Source: Chaetoderma sp. LZ-2023a
Taxonomy: Eukaryota; Mollusca; Caudofoveata; Chaetodermatida; Chaetodermatidae
Length of the DNA stretch: 64,000 nt
Assembly: GCA_034401795.1 (NCBI GenBank)
Contig: CM067369.1
Location: 189,060,742-189,124,741, forward strand
Reading direction: 5' to 3'
Made by a program: the position numbers and the translations under genes
Shown here: piece after piece, positions 21,336 to 33,110 of the stretch
Position numbering within the stretch: the first letter of the stretch is position 1
Layout: each line of letters starts with the position of its first letter
Notes under the pieces: model-generated
What the model saw: the letters and a program-made list of their open reading frames with translations, nothing else
What the model was told of the DNA's origin: nothing
Database searches by the model: none

Positions 21336-22423
21336 GCTTCTCCTTCGATCAATACTCACCATTCTGTTACTTCTGATATACAGCTGGCCTTGACAGCTGG
21401 CTCTAGGACTATAGACTTAGAAAGCTTTACCGACTCCTTGGAACCGGGTATTCGGCTCCCAACTGCCGAGTACCCGTCTACCATAGAGCTCATTCTTGTT
21501 TGCATAGCAACAAGAGCTATACATGCTTTTTGCAGTGGAAAGATTGAGAAATAAAAATCTAAGTCTTTGTGTAACTGTGATTGTGATAGCTAGTGACTCT
21601 CTTGCAAGGATAATTGGATAATATAGATACCGCCGATAACCAGGTCGTATATTTCCTTATTATTCCATAGTTAAAAGACTTAGGTCTCTAAATTTCGTTG
21701 TCGCATGTTCCAATTTCTGACGCCAAAGAATCTTGGACGTGTGTTAACAATGAGATATGCCGGATGATCGCCTTCTTTGACCCTAACAGGCGATCGGCAG
21801 ATATGAAAATAGGTGTTTGCTACGGTATTTGTAACACGAATATCGGCTGATGTGGTTCTCCGTAAGATCCGAGCGGGTGACGTCACACCCGTGGTGCTCG
21901 GATGTTTATGTGAAGAAAATTTCTTCATTAATTCGCGCATCTTGTTCTGGGTGCTGCGTACTAAAAATGGTACCAGAAAACTTTGGAATGGTCAAGTTTT
22001 GCGTGTTATCACGATCTGTTTGCAATGATCTGTGGTTTCAAAATTCTTGATTAAGATGTGTGGTCTGCGGTTTTACCGTGTGCTACAGCAGTTTGTTTAC
22101 ATTTTGTTGTTTCTTCACGTATCGTTTTGGCTTTCGTTAGGAGTATAATTTATATTGATGAGTAAATATACCCTGAATGCTATGCGATATGATTCCTGGT
22201 TCCGTTATACATCCTGGCGGATCAATAATGGGTGTATTTAATTCCCGCTTCGTTCTTGTCATCATAATCAATGCGATCTTTGCTGTAACGTTGTGGGGTG
22301 CGGGAGGGTTACAGTTAATTTATGCTCAAATTATTTGAGAATTAATTTTCTGCCTTCCATTCGTGTGTCGTTCCGCTTGCTTATTGTAGGTTTGTGCTTA
22401 TTTATAGGCCAAGCCAGCCCCGC

Positions 22424-23793
22424 CATCATGTGACGAGTGCCACAAGTTCGTACGGGTCCTATTTAAGGACCATGTCTGCTTTAGATGTACTGCATGTAAC
22501 CTTGATAGTAGGTGTAATGTGTGTGCGGTGTGGTCCGCGGATATGATGTTGAAGTTCCTTGCCCAGAAGGATTTGGCTGGGTCTGACGCGGGGTCAGGCG
22601 GTCCAAGGTTAAATCGTGGAGCGTCCGGTTCGGCCGGTGGGGGCTCACCACGTCCTCAGTCGGAGGTGGCGGAGATGGCACCGCCGGCGTGGTTTGGTCC
22701 GGTTCTGGCTCTCTGCGGCCACCTCCGGGTGGTCCAGTAGCGGTGGCCCGTCCATCAGGACAACTCTTCGGGGTCTGAAGACGAGGAGGAGAGGTTGCTG
22801 CGGCCTGTGATGCAACGGGTGGAGAAGATGGAGGTCGATTCCGTCCTGGACGGAACCGTTCTCCATCTGTCTGGCTTGGCGCAAGCCAGGGCAGCGGCTC
22901 CGCCCGTGGTTGAGGCCAATCTGGTACCGGGCACCAGTCCCGTGATGGTTGGTTTGAGTTGCTAGAGGCTATTTTTAGCAAGCAGCTCATGACCAAGGGC
23001 CAGCTCCCTGCGGCCTCGAGGGAGGTTCGGGCAAGGTGTCATATTCCACGGGGGGAATACGACAGGTATGGTGTGGTACCATCGGTTACGAAGGATGACT
23101 GATGGGTTCTGGGTGTCCAGAGTGCTGGAGCTGGTGGCCCCGGTCCGGCACTGGTGAACAAGTCCCAGGCACACCATGAGGAAGTCCTGTCCCTATGTGA
23201 TGAGGGTGTGAGGGCAGCTATGAGTGCTGTCAACCAGTCATCGCTTTCTTCAGTCGGTGTGGGCTGAAGCGGGGGCAGGCCACCCTGTGCCACCTGTGGC
23301 GCTTTCGTGCGTAAATGACGTCCTGGTGCTGTCTATGGACGTGCTGGCAAGGGTGCAGGCGCGTGTTACAAAGTCCAGGAGGCAAATGGTTCTTGACCAT
23401 ATGCGTCCGGCTACGGCCGTCAGGGAGCGTCTTCTTGGGACGCCCCTGACAGGTCCTAGCATCTTCGGTGGCCAGGCGCGGGCCATCCTAGAGGACACTG
23501 CTAGCATTGCGCAGAATCGGTTGGAGCTAGTGCGGCAAGCGCACGCACTAGGGGCTGTAGGGAAGCCGTTGACTGTTCAACCTTCCAAGAAACAGAAGAA
23601 GCATAAAGGCAAGGCAAAAGCTAAGCCTAGTGCGGCTTCTGCTTCGTCTGGATTTTCTCAGCCGGCGGCGGCGAAGAAAGCCAGGAAGGTTGTGGAGGCC
23701 CCTACCCTCCCCAATGTTGCTCTGGATCGCCCTAGAGGCAAGGGGAAGGGTAAGTCCTCAAAGGGCGGAAAGAAGGGAGCGGATCGCACCTGA
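22424..23793 (+). pseudogene. DIRS gag-like ORF, frame-shifted
   Basis: It opens with a cysteine-rich region, SCDECHKFVRVLFKDHVCFR then CTACNLDSRCNVCAVW (22,424-22,545), a probable zinc-binding head of DIRS gag proteins. A long Pro/Gly/Ser-rich stretch continues to about 22,740, where a stop or frameshift breaks the frame. Later frames recover a helical part (23,224-23,560) and a very basic tail, KKQKKHKGKAKAKP to RGKGKGKSSKGGKKGADRT, ending at 23,793 (nucleic-acid binding). The homologous head recurs in the truncated copy at 34,878. At least two frame changes mean that no complete gag is made. Confidence 0.7.
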
Positions 23794-24089
23794 GGGTACG
23801 AGAGCTCCATTCGTATCCGCCTGGACCGCACCTGTGCGACAGGAACAGCGGTGCCAGTTAGACCTTCCGAGCCAAGACCGAAATGGTTCTCTCTCTCTCG
23901 TTAAGAGAGGGGGTGGGGAGCGGACCGCGAGCCGGACAACCCCGTTAGGCGTCTATAGTGGGTGGAAGGCTCATGCGTTTCGTCGAGGGTTGGCGAGGTG
24001 TGACGTCAGACAGTCTGGTCCTGGGATGGTTATCCCAGGGATACATGCCGGAGTGGTGGGACTTTCCGCCACAGAATCTGTCTGTGGCA

Positions 24090-25035
24090 CCTGTCTGGAC
24101 ACCCGTACCAAGGGACCAGACCAGTTAGAAGCCATTCAAAACGAAGTGTCAGGTTTGCTTCTGAAGGGAGCAATAAAACCAGCAAACCAGTACACTCCAG
24201 GCTTCTATTCAAATATGTTCCTTGTCCCCAAGAGCACAGGGGGATGGAGACCCGTACTCAATCTCAGGCCATTAAATTGGTTTATCCATACGCCTCGGTT
24301 CCAGATGGAAACGCCGAGGTCGATAATGGCAGGGTTGAGGAAGGGAATGTGGTGTGTGTCGATCGATCTGAAAGATGCATATTTCCACATTCCAATGAAC
24401 AGGAGTTGTCACAGGTTTCTGAGATTTGCATTTCAGAATCAAGTATGGGAGTTTATTGTTCTCCCGTTTGGCCTGTCGACAGATCCAAGGGTTTTCACAA
24501 GAGTGGTCCTTGCGGTGACAGCGTTTCTCAGAAAAGAGAACGTGGCGCTACACACCTACATAGACGACTGGCTGATCAAAGCAGACTCGGCAGCCAGGTT
24601 GGACGTGGATACTGCTCTGACTCTGAAGTTACTTTCAGATCTAGGCTGGATAGTCAACAAGGAGAAATCCGAGTTGACACCCACTCAACATTTCGTTTAT
24701 TTGGGGATGCGATTCGATCTCGAGGAGGGCAGGGTTTACCCATCAGAGCCCAGAGTGCTGTCTCTGTTAGCCATCCTCAAGAGTTTTCAAGTGGGAAACC
24801 ACATTGAGGCGAGGCGGTTTCTTCAGATGCTGGGCATGATGGTCTCCATGGAGCAGGTGATCCCGTACGCTGCTCTAATGCGAAGACCTATCCAGTTGTA
24901 TCTGATGTCTGTGGAAACAGAGAACAGTACCCCTGTCAAAACTGGTGCCAGTTTTGGAGCCGATAATGTCGCATCTTGTATGGTGGAAAGAGCGTCAGAA
25001 TCTCCTAGTAGGGGTTTCGCTGCACCTACCCCACC
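24090..25035 (+). CDS. DIRS reverse transcriptase domain
   Basis: An open stretch carrying the RT of a DIRS element. Fingers: EVSGLLLKGAIKPAN and FLVPKSTGGWRPVLNLRPLN. First catalytic Asp: CVSIDLKDAYFHIPM. Middle block: FIVLPFGLSTDPRVFTR, where the family usually has 'GLS.AP', so Asp-Pro may be a change. Active site: YIDDWLI with two Asp. Connection: FVYLGMRFDLEEGRVYP. The enzyme copies the element's RNA. The frame is open from 23,630 to 25,210, but its head (to about 24,080) overlaps gag in another frame and is unlikely to be used as written. The RNase H continues in other frames. Confidence 0.85.
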
Positions 25036-25580
25036 CCCAGCTATCCGTGTACACAGATGCATCGCTGGAGGGGTGGGGGCCTGCCTGGGAGAGCACCAGG
25101 TCTTGGGCACATGGACTCTCCAGGAGAGCCAGCTGTATATCAATCTGTTGGAAATGATGGCAGTGGAACTGGCGTTGGAAGAGTTTCTTCCGATGATCAG
25201 GGCAAGGTGATATTGATACGGTCGGACAATTCGACGGTAGTATCATACATAAATCGCCAAGGCGGGACCAGGTCACCCACGCTGTGTATCAAAGTGTGGC
25301 ACTTGATTCAATGGTGCAGGAATTACTCGGTTTGTTTTGAAAGCAGCTCACATTCCTGGGCGATTGAACATTCTGGCGGATGCTTTGTCTCGCAGACAGA
25401 GAATTCTGCCAACAGAATGGTCCCTCAACCCTCCAGTTCTACGAAGGATTTTCGAGCATTGGGGCAAACCCAACGTGGACTTGTTCGCCACAAGGGAAAA
25501 TGCTCAAATCATGACTTATGTCTCGCCGATTCCAGATCCAAATGCCGTCGATACAGATGCTCTGGCGATAAGCTAGAGGG
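25036..25580 (+). pseudogene. DIRS RNase H domain, frame-shifted
   Basis: Catalytic-site pieces are split over three frames: LSVYTDASLEGWGPAW (about 25,042-25,090), IRSDNSTVVSYINRQGGTRS (about 25,215-25,275) and KAAHIPGRLNILADALSRR (about 25,340-25,397). These match the first Asp, the DN.T.V box and the 'H.PG..N..AD.LSR' end of the RNase H of this class. Two frameshifts are needed, so the polyprotein is broken here. Confidence 0.8.
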
Positions 25581-25582
25581 GG

Positions 25583-26730
25583 ATGCACGCTTACGCGTAC
25601 CCACCCACCATTCTTCTGCCGAAGGTATTGGTGAAGATCAGGGAGGAACCGTGTCTGGTCCTGCTAATAGCGCCGTATTGGCCCAGCAGGGCATGGTTCA
25701 CGGATCTGCTAGATCTGCTGGTGGAAAACCCAGTGCAGTTGCCCGAGATTCCGAACATAATCTCCCAGGCCAAGGGACGCTTCCTACACGAGCGTCCCGA
25801 AATGTTCAAATTGACTGCGTGGATGTTATCAAACAACGTTCCACGTCGGAAGGCTTTTCTCCACAAGCTGCTGATTTCATCGCGGCTGCGAGAAGGAGGT
25901 CAACCTTCAAGTCATATAACAACAAGGTTAACAGATTTGGAGACTGGTGTGAAGAAAAGGTTATTGATACCTTTCAATCCACTATTCAGCAAATAGCAGA
26001 CTTTCTCTGTGAGCTGTTCTTTTCAGCACTAGCTCCCGTCACAATTGCTGGATACAAGTCAGCTTTGGCATCAGTTATCCCTTGTCTAGCCAACAGGGAT
26101 AGTCCAGAGGTGGCCCAGTTAAATGTGATGGTGAAGGGAATGAGCAATCTCCGACCGAGACAACCGGTGGTCATTGCAGCCTGGAGTCTATCTTTAGTGC
26201 TTAATGTACTGGCCAAGATCCATTTTGAACCGTTGCGTTCGGCTAGTCTAAAGCATTTGACTCTAAAGGCGGTCTTTCTATTGGCAGCTTCCTCAGCTAG
26301 AAGGCGCAGTGAGATCCATGCGCTTTCGGCAGAGAGGGACCGATTTATTGTCTCCGGAGAGGGTCTGCGTCTTCTGCCAAGAGCAGAGTTTATGTCAAAG
26401 AATCAATCTTTGAGATATCCCGGCAAACCGATCATAATACCGAAGTTAACAAGGTTTGATCGTGATGCCAGTGTTTGGTGCCCGGTCCGTGCTTTGACTA
26501 AGTACAGGAAACGGACTGACTCGTTACGGTCGAACGATAGACATCTGTGGATCTGCCATAAGAAGCCTTATGGCACCGCATCTATGGATACTATCTCTCG
26601 TTGGGTAGTCGAATGCATTCAGACTACTCATGAGATGGCGACTGGGCACCAGTCCTCATTCACGGATTACTATATGAGGGATGTGTCAGACTCGGCCAAT
26701 CCACTCGCTTTAGCTGTTTTGAAACGATAG
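25583..26730 (+). pseudogene. DIRS tyrosine recombinase (YR), catalytic box II missing
   Basis: After a connector (VLLIAPYWPSRAWFTDLLDL, 25,655-25,715) comes the SAM-like core-binding domain (STFKSYNNKVNRFGDWC, VTIAGYKSALASVIP, 25,900-26,080). The catalytic domain has box I in AASSARRRSEIHAL (about 26,288-26,330). The frame ends with SSFTDYYMRDV, holding the nucleophilic Tyr, then SANPLALAVLKR and TAG at 26,728. In relatives an HxxR box and an 'ATSWA' segment separate box I from the Tyr. Here THEMATG runs straight into HQSSF, so about 30-35 residues look deleted in frame. The recombinase should be inactive. The decayed DIRS at 45.2-45.4 kb still shows the missing block. Confidence 0.8.
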
Positions 26731-27229
26731 TTAAGTGACCACACTGCTCTTCTCCCTTTTTTCACTTTGGTAAGAAAAGGAATTTAAAAGCAGACATGGT
26801 CGAGCGAGAGGATGACAACCAGATTGTCACTGATGGCTGGACCAGTGAATGGTTGGAGGCGGTACGTCTGGAGTCCATTTATCATGAGGTAATTCAAGGT
26901 TGAGAGTTTTTTGTATTATGTCTATATGTCAGGTTCATTCATCTTATATATATTCATGCTCATTCCCAGGCTAATACATGTGTATATATATGCAAAGAGC
27001 AGTTAACCCTCTTGGCATATTCGTGTTTTCAGGCGAGATACATGTTCGTGAGTTCTCTCCCTTTTCTTAGGAGAAAAAAGGGGGTGGGGGCGCAGTGATG
27101 CCAATGTTATTCGGTTCCGTTAACTTGACGGTCCTTTTTAGGTCTCCGTTAGTCAAGTTTTAAGTCTAACTCTTTCTCCAAGGGGCAAAAGTAGCATTTA
27201 TGGCTTGCCCCTTCCCACCAGTTTACTGA

Positions 27230-27570
27230 CAAAATCTGGTGTATATCAGAAGTAACAGAATGGTGAGTATTGATCGAAGGAGAATGAAGGAAATGTAAAT
27301 TTCCCTTTCTCCGAGATCTAACAATACTCACCATTCTGTTATGGACCCAGCCTCCCAGCCCCACGGAGGCAAGCCATGGATTTCTCTTGTTTGGTGGCTA
27401 TGCAAACAATATGAGCTTCATGGTAGACGGGTACTCGGCAGTTGGGAGCCGAATACCCGGTTCCAAGGAGTCGGTAAAGCTTTCTAAGTCTATAGTCCTA
27501 CAGCCAGCTGTCAAGGCCAGCTGTATATCAGAAGTAACAGAATGGTGAGTATTGTTAGATCTCGGAGAAA
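27230..27570 (-). repeat. DIRS internal complementary region and right inverted terminal repeat
   Basis: 27,230-27,345 contains CAGAATGGTGAGTATTGATC and its complement with AACAATACTCACCATTCTG, i.e. both ITR tips side by side. 27,395-27,570 is the reverse complement of the left terminal repeat. This is the arrangement used by DIRS elements to rebuild full ends from a circular or rolling template. Confidence 0.85.
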
Positions 27571-27582
27571 GGGAAATTTACA

Positions 27583-27760
27583 TTTCCTTCAGTTCGGGAT
27601 GAAAGCGGCGTGTTGTCATCGTGTCCATTATATCTGTCTAACACATCGACACTGGTCTTGCATCGCTCCTACGAATTTTGTTAACTTTTTACGCTTTTTC
27701 GAAGCGAATTGTAAATGTTCCAGAAACCATTGGGAAAAACTAGCCATTGCTGGACTGGTC
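27583..27760 (+). repeat. Left arm of the long-inverted-repeat element (inner part)
   Basis: GGATGAAAGCGGCGTGTTGT, CTGTCTAACACATCGACACTGG, TGCATCGCTCCTAC and CGAATTGTAAATGTTCCAGA occur here and in reverse complement at 30,606-30,746. Together with 20,014-20,193 the arm is about 320-350 bp. The right arm is not interrupted at the place where the left arm carries the hAT and DIRS insertions, so it serves as an empty site. Confidence 0.8.
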
Positions 27761-28143
27761 CCTGGCGCTCTGTATCTGTTTGCGGAACGCCAGCATCGTT
27801 GGACCTTTCACCTCAACACCAACAATATGCATTCAGATTCAAGATGAATTATTATTTTACTTCACTTTAAACTTTGTATTTTGACTTGAAATATTTTAAT
27901 TTTTATTTGAAATTTTCAATTTCCCACAACGCAATGTAAAGAAGAAAAGGTCTCGGCAGGAAGCAGTCTATATTGGAGGCTGGTAAAGAGTCAGTTGAGT
28001 GTAGTCAAAAAATTAAAAGCCTGCCTCCCTAAAGAAAATAGAATGATTTAGGAATAGTAAATATTTTTATTGATTTAAAGATTCATCTTTCAAGTTCTAT
28101 CTTTAGATAAAAAATATTTATTAATATAATAATTTGTTACGGA
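27760..28143. other. No gene recognised
   Basis: Interior of the long-inverted-repeat element. A short frame (27,740-27,847) has no recognised motif; the rest is AT-rich. Confidence 0.4.
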
Positions 28144-28151
28144 GCGTGACG

Positions 28152-29210
28152 TAGGGCTGCGCGATATACCGATACCATATTTAAAACCGATATCCTGCAC
28201 TGACGGTTTCACAACCGATTATAAAAAAAAAATATCGAAAAACCGAATATGAACATATTTTCGGTTTTTCATATCAGGATTGTTAAAAATAAAAGATACT
28301 AACAAGCATGAAAAGCGTAATGAATAATAATGGCCATACTTTGCATTAAGCTACGTTCGGGGCAACTAATAATTTAACGTGGCCCCAATTGCGTATATTG
28401 TGTAACTCCATGTAACTTGCTGTGCGGCGAGAGAAATCAAGCAGCGAATTAATTAAATAAATATCCACTCGTCTTTTCTCTGGTAGTCTCAGATAAATTT
28501 GTAATATAAAACACAATACTAAGGCGGGAATTTGTCATTGAAATTTGTATCGGGGAAAACATTTCTAAACAACGGCATCCATTTTATTTACGTCACTGGC
28601 TAATTAACATAACGCAAAGTCATCCCAAAACTAAATCGCCCGAATGCATAAAAATCTCGCCACTAAATATAATGCTGAATACATTTTGCTGATTAGGATA
28701 TAATTTTAAATAAAATTATTACTCAAACCGTTTTTAAAACGTTATCTTCTATACACAAAATCATATTAACTTATGAAATTCGCGTTCGCAATATTACAGT
28801 TAATATTTTCTTCAAGGCATGATTTCGTCCTCGGGCCGAATTGGAAAGGAAAAAAGAAAGGGAGATAATTACATCATAATTAATTACAATCACGTGATTT
28901 ATGTCTTTTCGCAACCTGTTTTGCTGATTTATGATTAATTTTGACAAAATAAACGATGTTTATTTAACTGTGTGTAATAAGGTCTAATTAATAATTTCAC
29001 TCCCGCGATGATGGCTATTATAAGGTATATTAAGCTTTAAACGCGTAAATTGTTACGAATGTATCAGGGCGTGAAAATACGTTCTGTTTTCGTGCTATTT
29101 TTATCATTTAAATTTTTTGTTTCATGTCCATAAAACCGATATTTGGTTAAAACCGATATGAAAAGTCATATCGAAACCGATATGGCTGTAAGCCAAACCG
29201 CGCAGCCGTA
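28152..29210. mobile_element. hAT-type non-autonomous element, 1,059 bp, perfect 8-bp TSD
   Basis: Termini TAGGGCTGCGCGATATACC and, in reverse complement, TACGGCTGCGCGGTTTGG. Flanked by GCGTGACG at 28,144-28,151 and again at 29,211-29,218, an exact 8-bp duplication typical of hAT. Sub-terminal 'aaccgatat/atatcggtt' motifs repeat inside both ends. There is no transposase. A close copy is at 35,854-36,972, and an inverted fragment lies at about 52,860-53,000. Confidence 0.92.
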
Positions 29211-29218
29211 GCGTGACG

Positions 29219-30606
29219 GGGCGGTATTGATATTCACATGACGGTATCGCTACCATGAAAAAATACCGCAGTACCACGGTATACCGTCATCTGAGCTTGA
29301 GGCATGCCACGAAATTAGAACAATTTTTTTCATTTCCTTTTCACTTCCATTTCCAATCAATGGTAAATATAGGTAAATAAATAAATCGGCTTTCTGATTT
29401 AGAGAAGAAAAACATGGCTGTTTAGTTTCACGATTTTATTAGGTCACTATTTTTATTGACGTAATATCATTCACGGGAATATCGGTCAAAGGGTGTGGTC
29501 GACTCGCTAACTATAATCCGCTGTTTGAGACATTGGGGTGCGCTATTTTCAATCTGGATTGTTCTTGCTATTAATGCGTGCGACCAGCAAACGGTAAATT
29601 TTATTTTGGCAGTCGAGCCCTTTGATAAACAGAGTCCAGACAAAATCCGCGAGTATTTAAACGTGGCGAGTGTTGTACTCTTTTATTTCTGTTGGAGTCG
29701 TATATTCTGTTACTCATGAAAACAGGCCTATACACATACATATAACACGTCATTGAATATAGCCGATTCCAAAGTTTCTGATAATTACCGAGTACCCGAT
29801 GTGCAGACTCGTTACTTGCCATGCTTCACATGAACAATGTGTGTAAAAAGCTTCCGACGTCTAGCCAGTTGAAAAATGAATTACAAGAACTAAAACACTA
29901 TAATTTTTAGGTGTCGTTACTTAAACTGGATTTAATCCTTAAAGAAATTTCTTAAAACAAGCCAGAAAAAAAAATAGCGACTTCAACGCTGCTCGTTGTT
30001 AATAAATTAGCACGTGATCAAAACGGCGCGAGCAAATACTACGTTTTAGTAAATTTTCATTGATAAATTCAGCATAGTAATGTATTTTCCCACGGTCTAG
30101 TTCATGAACAACCAATCAGATACGTCTGCGAAATTGCTGTTGCGTTTGAATACCATGCAGTTTGTATGTTATTTTGTTATTCTAGCGTGTTTGTTCGGTG
30201 ACAAAATGCTTGGAGTAATAAATTACAAATAATAGAAATGGGAATAGGGATTATATTATAGTGTAATTACTACCGGCGGACGGCCAGAGAATGAGTTTAG
30301 GTGTTTTAAATAAAGCAATTTTACTGTGAGACGTACGTTTGACATACAATTCTGCCTGTAATTATTTTGTAATTGACGTCTTGATGTTTGTTTTTACAAC
30401 GACACTTTCACCTCAACTCGGCTAATAGTTAGGGATGCCTGTATTTTTGGCACTATTAGCACCTATTTACCCTTTGTCAAGTCAGACTTTATGAATATAT
30501 TTCTCAAATATTGCTCAAACATTATGGACGGTATTTGGAAATGTCAACGGTCACAGTATCGGTTCACGGTATACCGTGGTCCTCACGGCACTACCGCCCA
30601 GCTCTA
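29219..30606. mobile_element. Probable second hAT-like element with 'cggtataccg' sub-repeats
   Basis: Near both edges the motif CGGTATACCGT recurs (29,276-29,290; 30,568-30,580). The right edge in reverse complement reads TAGAGCTGGGCGGTAGTGCC, an hAT-like tip. Comparison with the left arm of the long-inverted-repeat element shows that this edge is a junction (ACCATTGGG continues differently). The left edge is blurred by the element at 28,152. The interior has no motif; the 74-codon frame at 29,495 is not recognisable. Confidence 0.5.
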
Positions 30607-30920
30607 CCCCAATGGTTTCTGGAACATTTACAATTCGCTTAAAAAAACTAATAAAGTCAACAAAATTTGTAGGAGCGATGCAAAACCAGTGTCGATGTGT
30701 TAGACAGATATTTATTATAACTGACACGACACGCCGCTTTCATCCTGAACGCAGAGGCTTAGAACTAAGATTTTTGCTTTGTTTTTGTCTATGCGTACTG
30801 TATTTCCGTGATCGTCGTTGACCACCTTGTGTATTATATATATATAGTAGTATATGAAATATGCTAATAATATGAAATAGGAGGGCAAACTTCAAATGCC
30901 TGTGTTTTAAAATTTAAATT
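30606..30920 (-). repeat. Right arm of the long-inverted-repeat element
   Basis: Reverse complement of 20,014-20,193 plus 27,583-27,745, without the hAT and DIRS insertions. It includes a (TA)n stretch at about 30,834-30,848 matching the 'tatatataat' part of the left arm. Confidence 0.8.
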
Positions 30921-31074
30921 AATAAAACCTGTTACCCATTTTGTTTCGTAATTTCTCATCGCCTATGTACAATACTCTGAATTTAGGTGTTGCCTAGTGT
31001 GCGAGCACAATATGCGACTATATCCTTATTCTTAGCCCTCACGAAAAGTGGTAACTCATGTTTATTTCTGTTAT

Positions 31075-31233
31075 TTAATTTTACCGCTTCTTCGTATGGT
31101 GAAAAAAGCATCATAGAAGTATTGCCTTACTTATTAAAATGTTGCAGACAGTGAAAATATAGATAATTTTATTTATAGTGTTTTTTAACCAGATTTCGTG
31201 TGTCAAACCGAAAGCCCATAGTAAACCTATGGG
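31075..31233 (-). repeat. Dispersed repeat, copy split by an hAT element
   Basis: The segment around CTTCTTCGTATGG and AGAAGTATTGCCTTACTTATT matches the reverse complement of 41,285-41,460. Similarity resumes at 32,813 (CCTATGGGAGGGG...), beyond the hAT element. The 41.3-kb copy is the unoccupied version. Confidence 0.75.
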
Positions 31234-32812
31234 TAGGGTTGCACGATTATTCACTTTTCATAATCGCGATCATTTAAAAAAAATAATCGCGATCATACGA
31301 TTAATCATGAACTATATTAACTACATCAATGCTGCTTAGAGGATGTTATTATGCTACTGCAGAGTGTAAGATTATGGGTTAGGCACATGGGTATACATAC
31401 ATGGACAGAATACGCCAGTTGCTGATTGTAAAAAAAGGAATGTATCAAGATTTTTCTAGACAGAAAACGGAAGGTACCGTATTTCACTTAATTGTAGCCT
31501 ATGCTCTAATAGAAGCCCACCCCCTAACTTTGACATATGAGCTCCAATGACTTCTTAGCAGTTTCAAAATGGCAAAACTGTATTAGAAGCCCACCCCCTA
31601 ACTCAGCAGATTGTATAGGAAAATTTGTAAGAATAGCGTGTATAATAATAACAATCGTGTCACAGGGTGTGTACTTCAGACCGATCTTTGCCCTGATACA
31701 TTTCCGGCCCCTCTAGAAGTCAATACAGGCCTCGGATTTGTAAATCTCGACCACCTATTAGATTAATACTAATAGTAGGCCACGTATGTTCAAGATATAA
31801 TAAAGTTTGTTCCACACTTTTGTAGTCAAAATGCGCTTGAAACAGTCTTGGCATGATTTAATAGCTTCCTTATAAATATATTTTAAGACCAAATTTATGT
31901 ACCAAACAAGTACGGGAGAAAATGGGCATCAATTTTGTAACGCCGATCAAAATTAAATGATCCAAATTGAATTATTACGAACGACAATATAGCCGGGTTC
32001 TTAAGTTGGCGAGCCAGTGTCTCTTGCGATGGGAAGCGGCATGTTCTCGCGAGATATTATACGCTAACGGGAGTTTATCAAACGGGTACCCGTTATTCAG
32101 ATCAGTATAATACTCAGTTCCTATCGCGCAATGATAATATATAGAAATTCCTGAGTTCCAAGTCCCCGATTCCAGAATATTTATATCCGAGTACTCGCTC
32201 TAAAATATCCTCTTCAATTGGAGGCGAATCACGTGATTTGTAGTTTTTTCGCAACACCATTTTATATCAAATTGTGGATTAATTTTGATGTAATAAATGA
32301 CCTTTATTAAAGGATACGCAATATTTAGGCGCTCAAATCAAATAATTTCACTTCCCTGGTGATGTTTTGAGGTATACATTAAACATAGGTGTAGGCGGTG
32401 AGAATTTTTACACGAGAAAATGCGTTGAATTTCCGTGGTATCAGTTTTAGAACTTTTTGGGGAAAACCGTTAGCATATAACTATTCAGAGAATGGGGGAC
32501 GCAGGATAAGCGTGTGTGATTACAACAACAATGACAAATAGTGACCAAGTGAACAATCCTTATTCATCTAAAACTAATCATGAGTCAATACAAACAAATC
32601 AGTTATTTATTTAGTTTATTTAATCATTCACACATTCGGCTGATAGCCGGGTGTTTGTTTCCATGATTGGTAATGCGAGCAGGGTTTCACAAGCGTAAAA
32701 GTGTCTTGACAAAAATTTCAACATGGCGATTATACAATTGTTTCATTTTATAAGCGTCCACGATCATTTTGAATTATATAATCGCGATTAATCGAAAAAT
32801 CGTGCAACCCTA
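31234..32812. mobile_element. hAT-type non-autonomous element, 1,579 bp, perfect 8-bp TSD
   Basis: Termini TAGGGTTGCACGATTATTC and, in reverse complement, TAGGGTTGCACGATTTTTC. Flanked on both sides by CCTATGGG (31,226-31,233 and 32,813-32,820). Sub-terminal 'ataatcgcgat' repeats occur at both ends. The interior is AT-rich with no transposase. A duplicated phrase, 'agaagcccaccccctaact', occurs at 31,512 and 31,586. Confidence 0.93.
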
Positions 32813-32960
32813 CCTATGGGAGGGGTTAGAATCAAGATATATCCCAATATGCTACCCAGTCAGTAGGCTTGCACAATTATTTGATTGATTAGGGTTGCCA
32901 TATCTGAGCTATTTGAAAAGAGGATGAGAGTGGGAAAGCCAAGCCAGGGTGTTCGACCGG

Positions 32961-33110
32961 CAGGGCTGGGGTAACTGTAACTGACTGTAACTTAGTTACA
33001 TTTTTCATGTAACTGAAGTAACTTGTAACTGAAGGATTTTTTCAGTTACTGTAACTGAAATGTAACCAGTTACATTGCAAAAGTAACTGAAATTTTGGTT
33101 ACTTTTCTGT
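32961..33110. mobile_element. hAT-like terminus with GTAACTGTAACT sub-repeats
   Basis: CAGGGCTGGGGTAACTGTAAC at 32,961 is followed by many copies of GTAACT and its complement AGTTAC. This is a typical hAT end. The other end was not located. Confidence 0.6.

Larger units (their letters stand above)
21338..27582 (+). mobile_element. DIRS-type tyrosine-recombinase retrotransposon, near full length
   Basis: Inverted terminal repeats pair 21,338-21,520 with 27,395-27,570 (shared CAATACTCACCATTCTGTTA, CTATAGACTTAG, GGAACCGGGTATTCGGCTCC). An internal complementary region at about 27,230-27,345 holds copies of the ITR tips. Between them are gag, reverse transcriptase, RNase H and a tyrosine recombinase, all on the + strand. 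No LTRs or integrase are present, as expected for DIRS. The element sits exactly in the duplication made by the preceding hAT element. Inserting without a duplication of its own is normal for this class. Confidence 0.9.

Noticed and set aside
22481-22996. 171-codon Pro-rich frame on the minus strand
   Set aside because: It lies antisense to the DIRS gag region, whose + strand frame has a conserved Cys-rich head repeated at 34.9 kb. The antisense frame is a product of GC-rich composition.
29495-29719. 74-codon frame as hAT transposase remnant
   Set aside because: No DDE or BED-type residues could be found; the surrounding element is non-coding.
32961-33110. Palindromic GTAACT tract as a transcription-factor cluster
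   Set aside because: The CAGGGCTGGGGTAACT start and repeat style match hAT termini better than a regulatory element.
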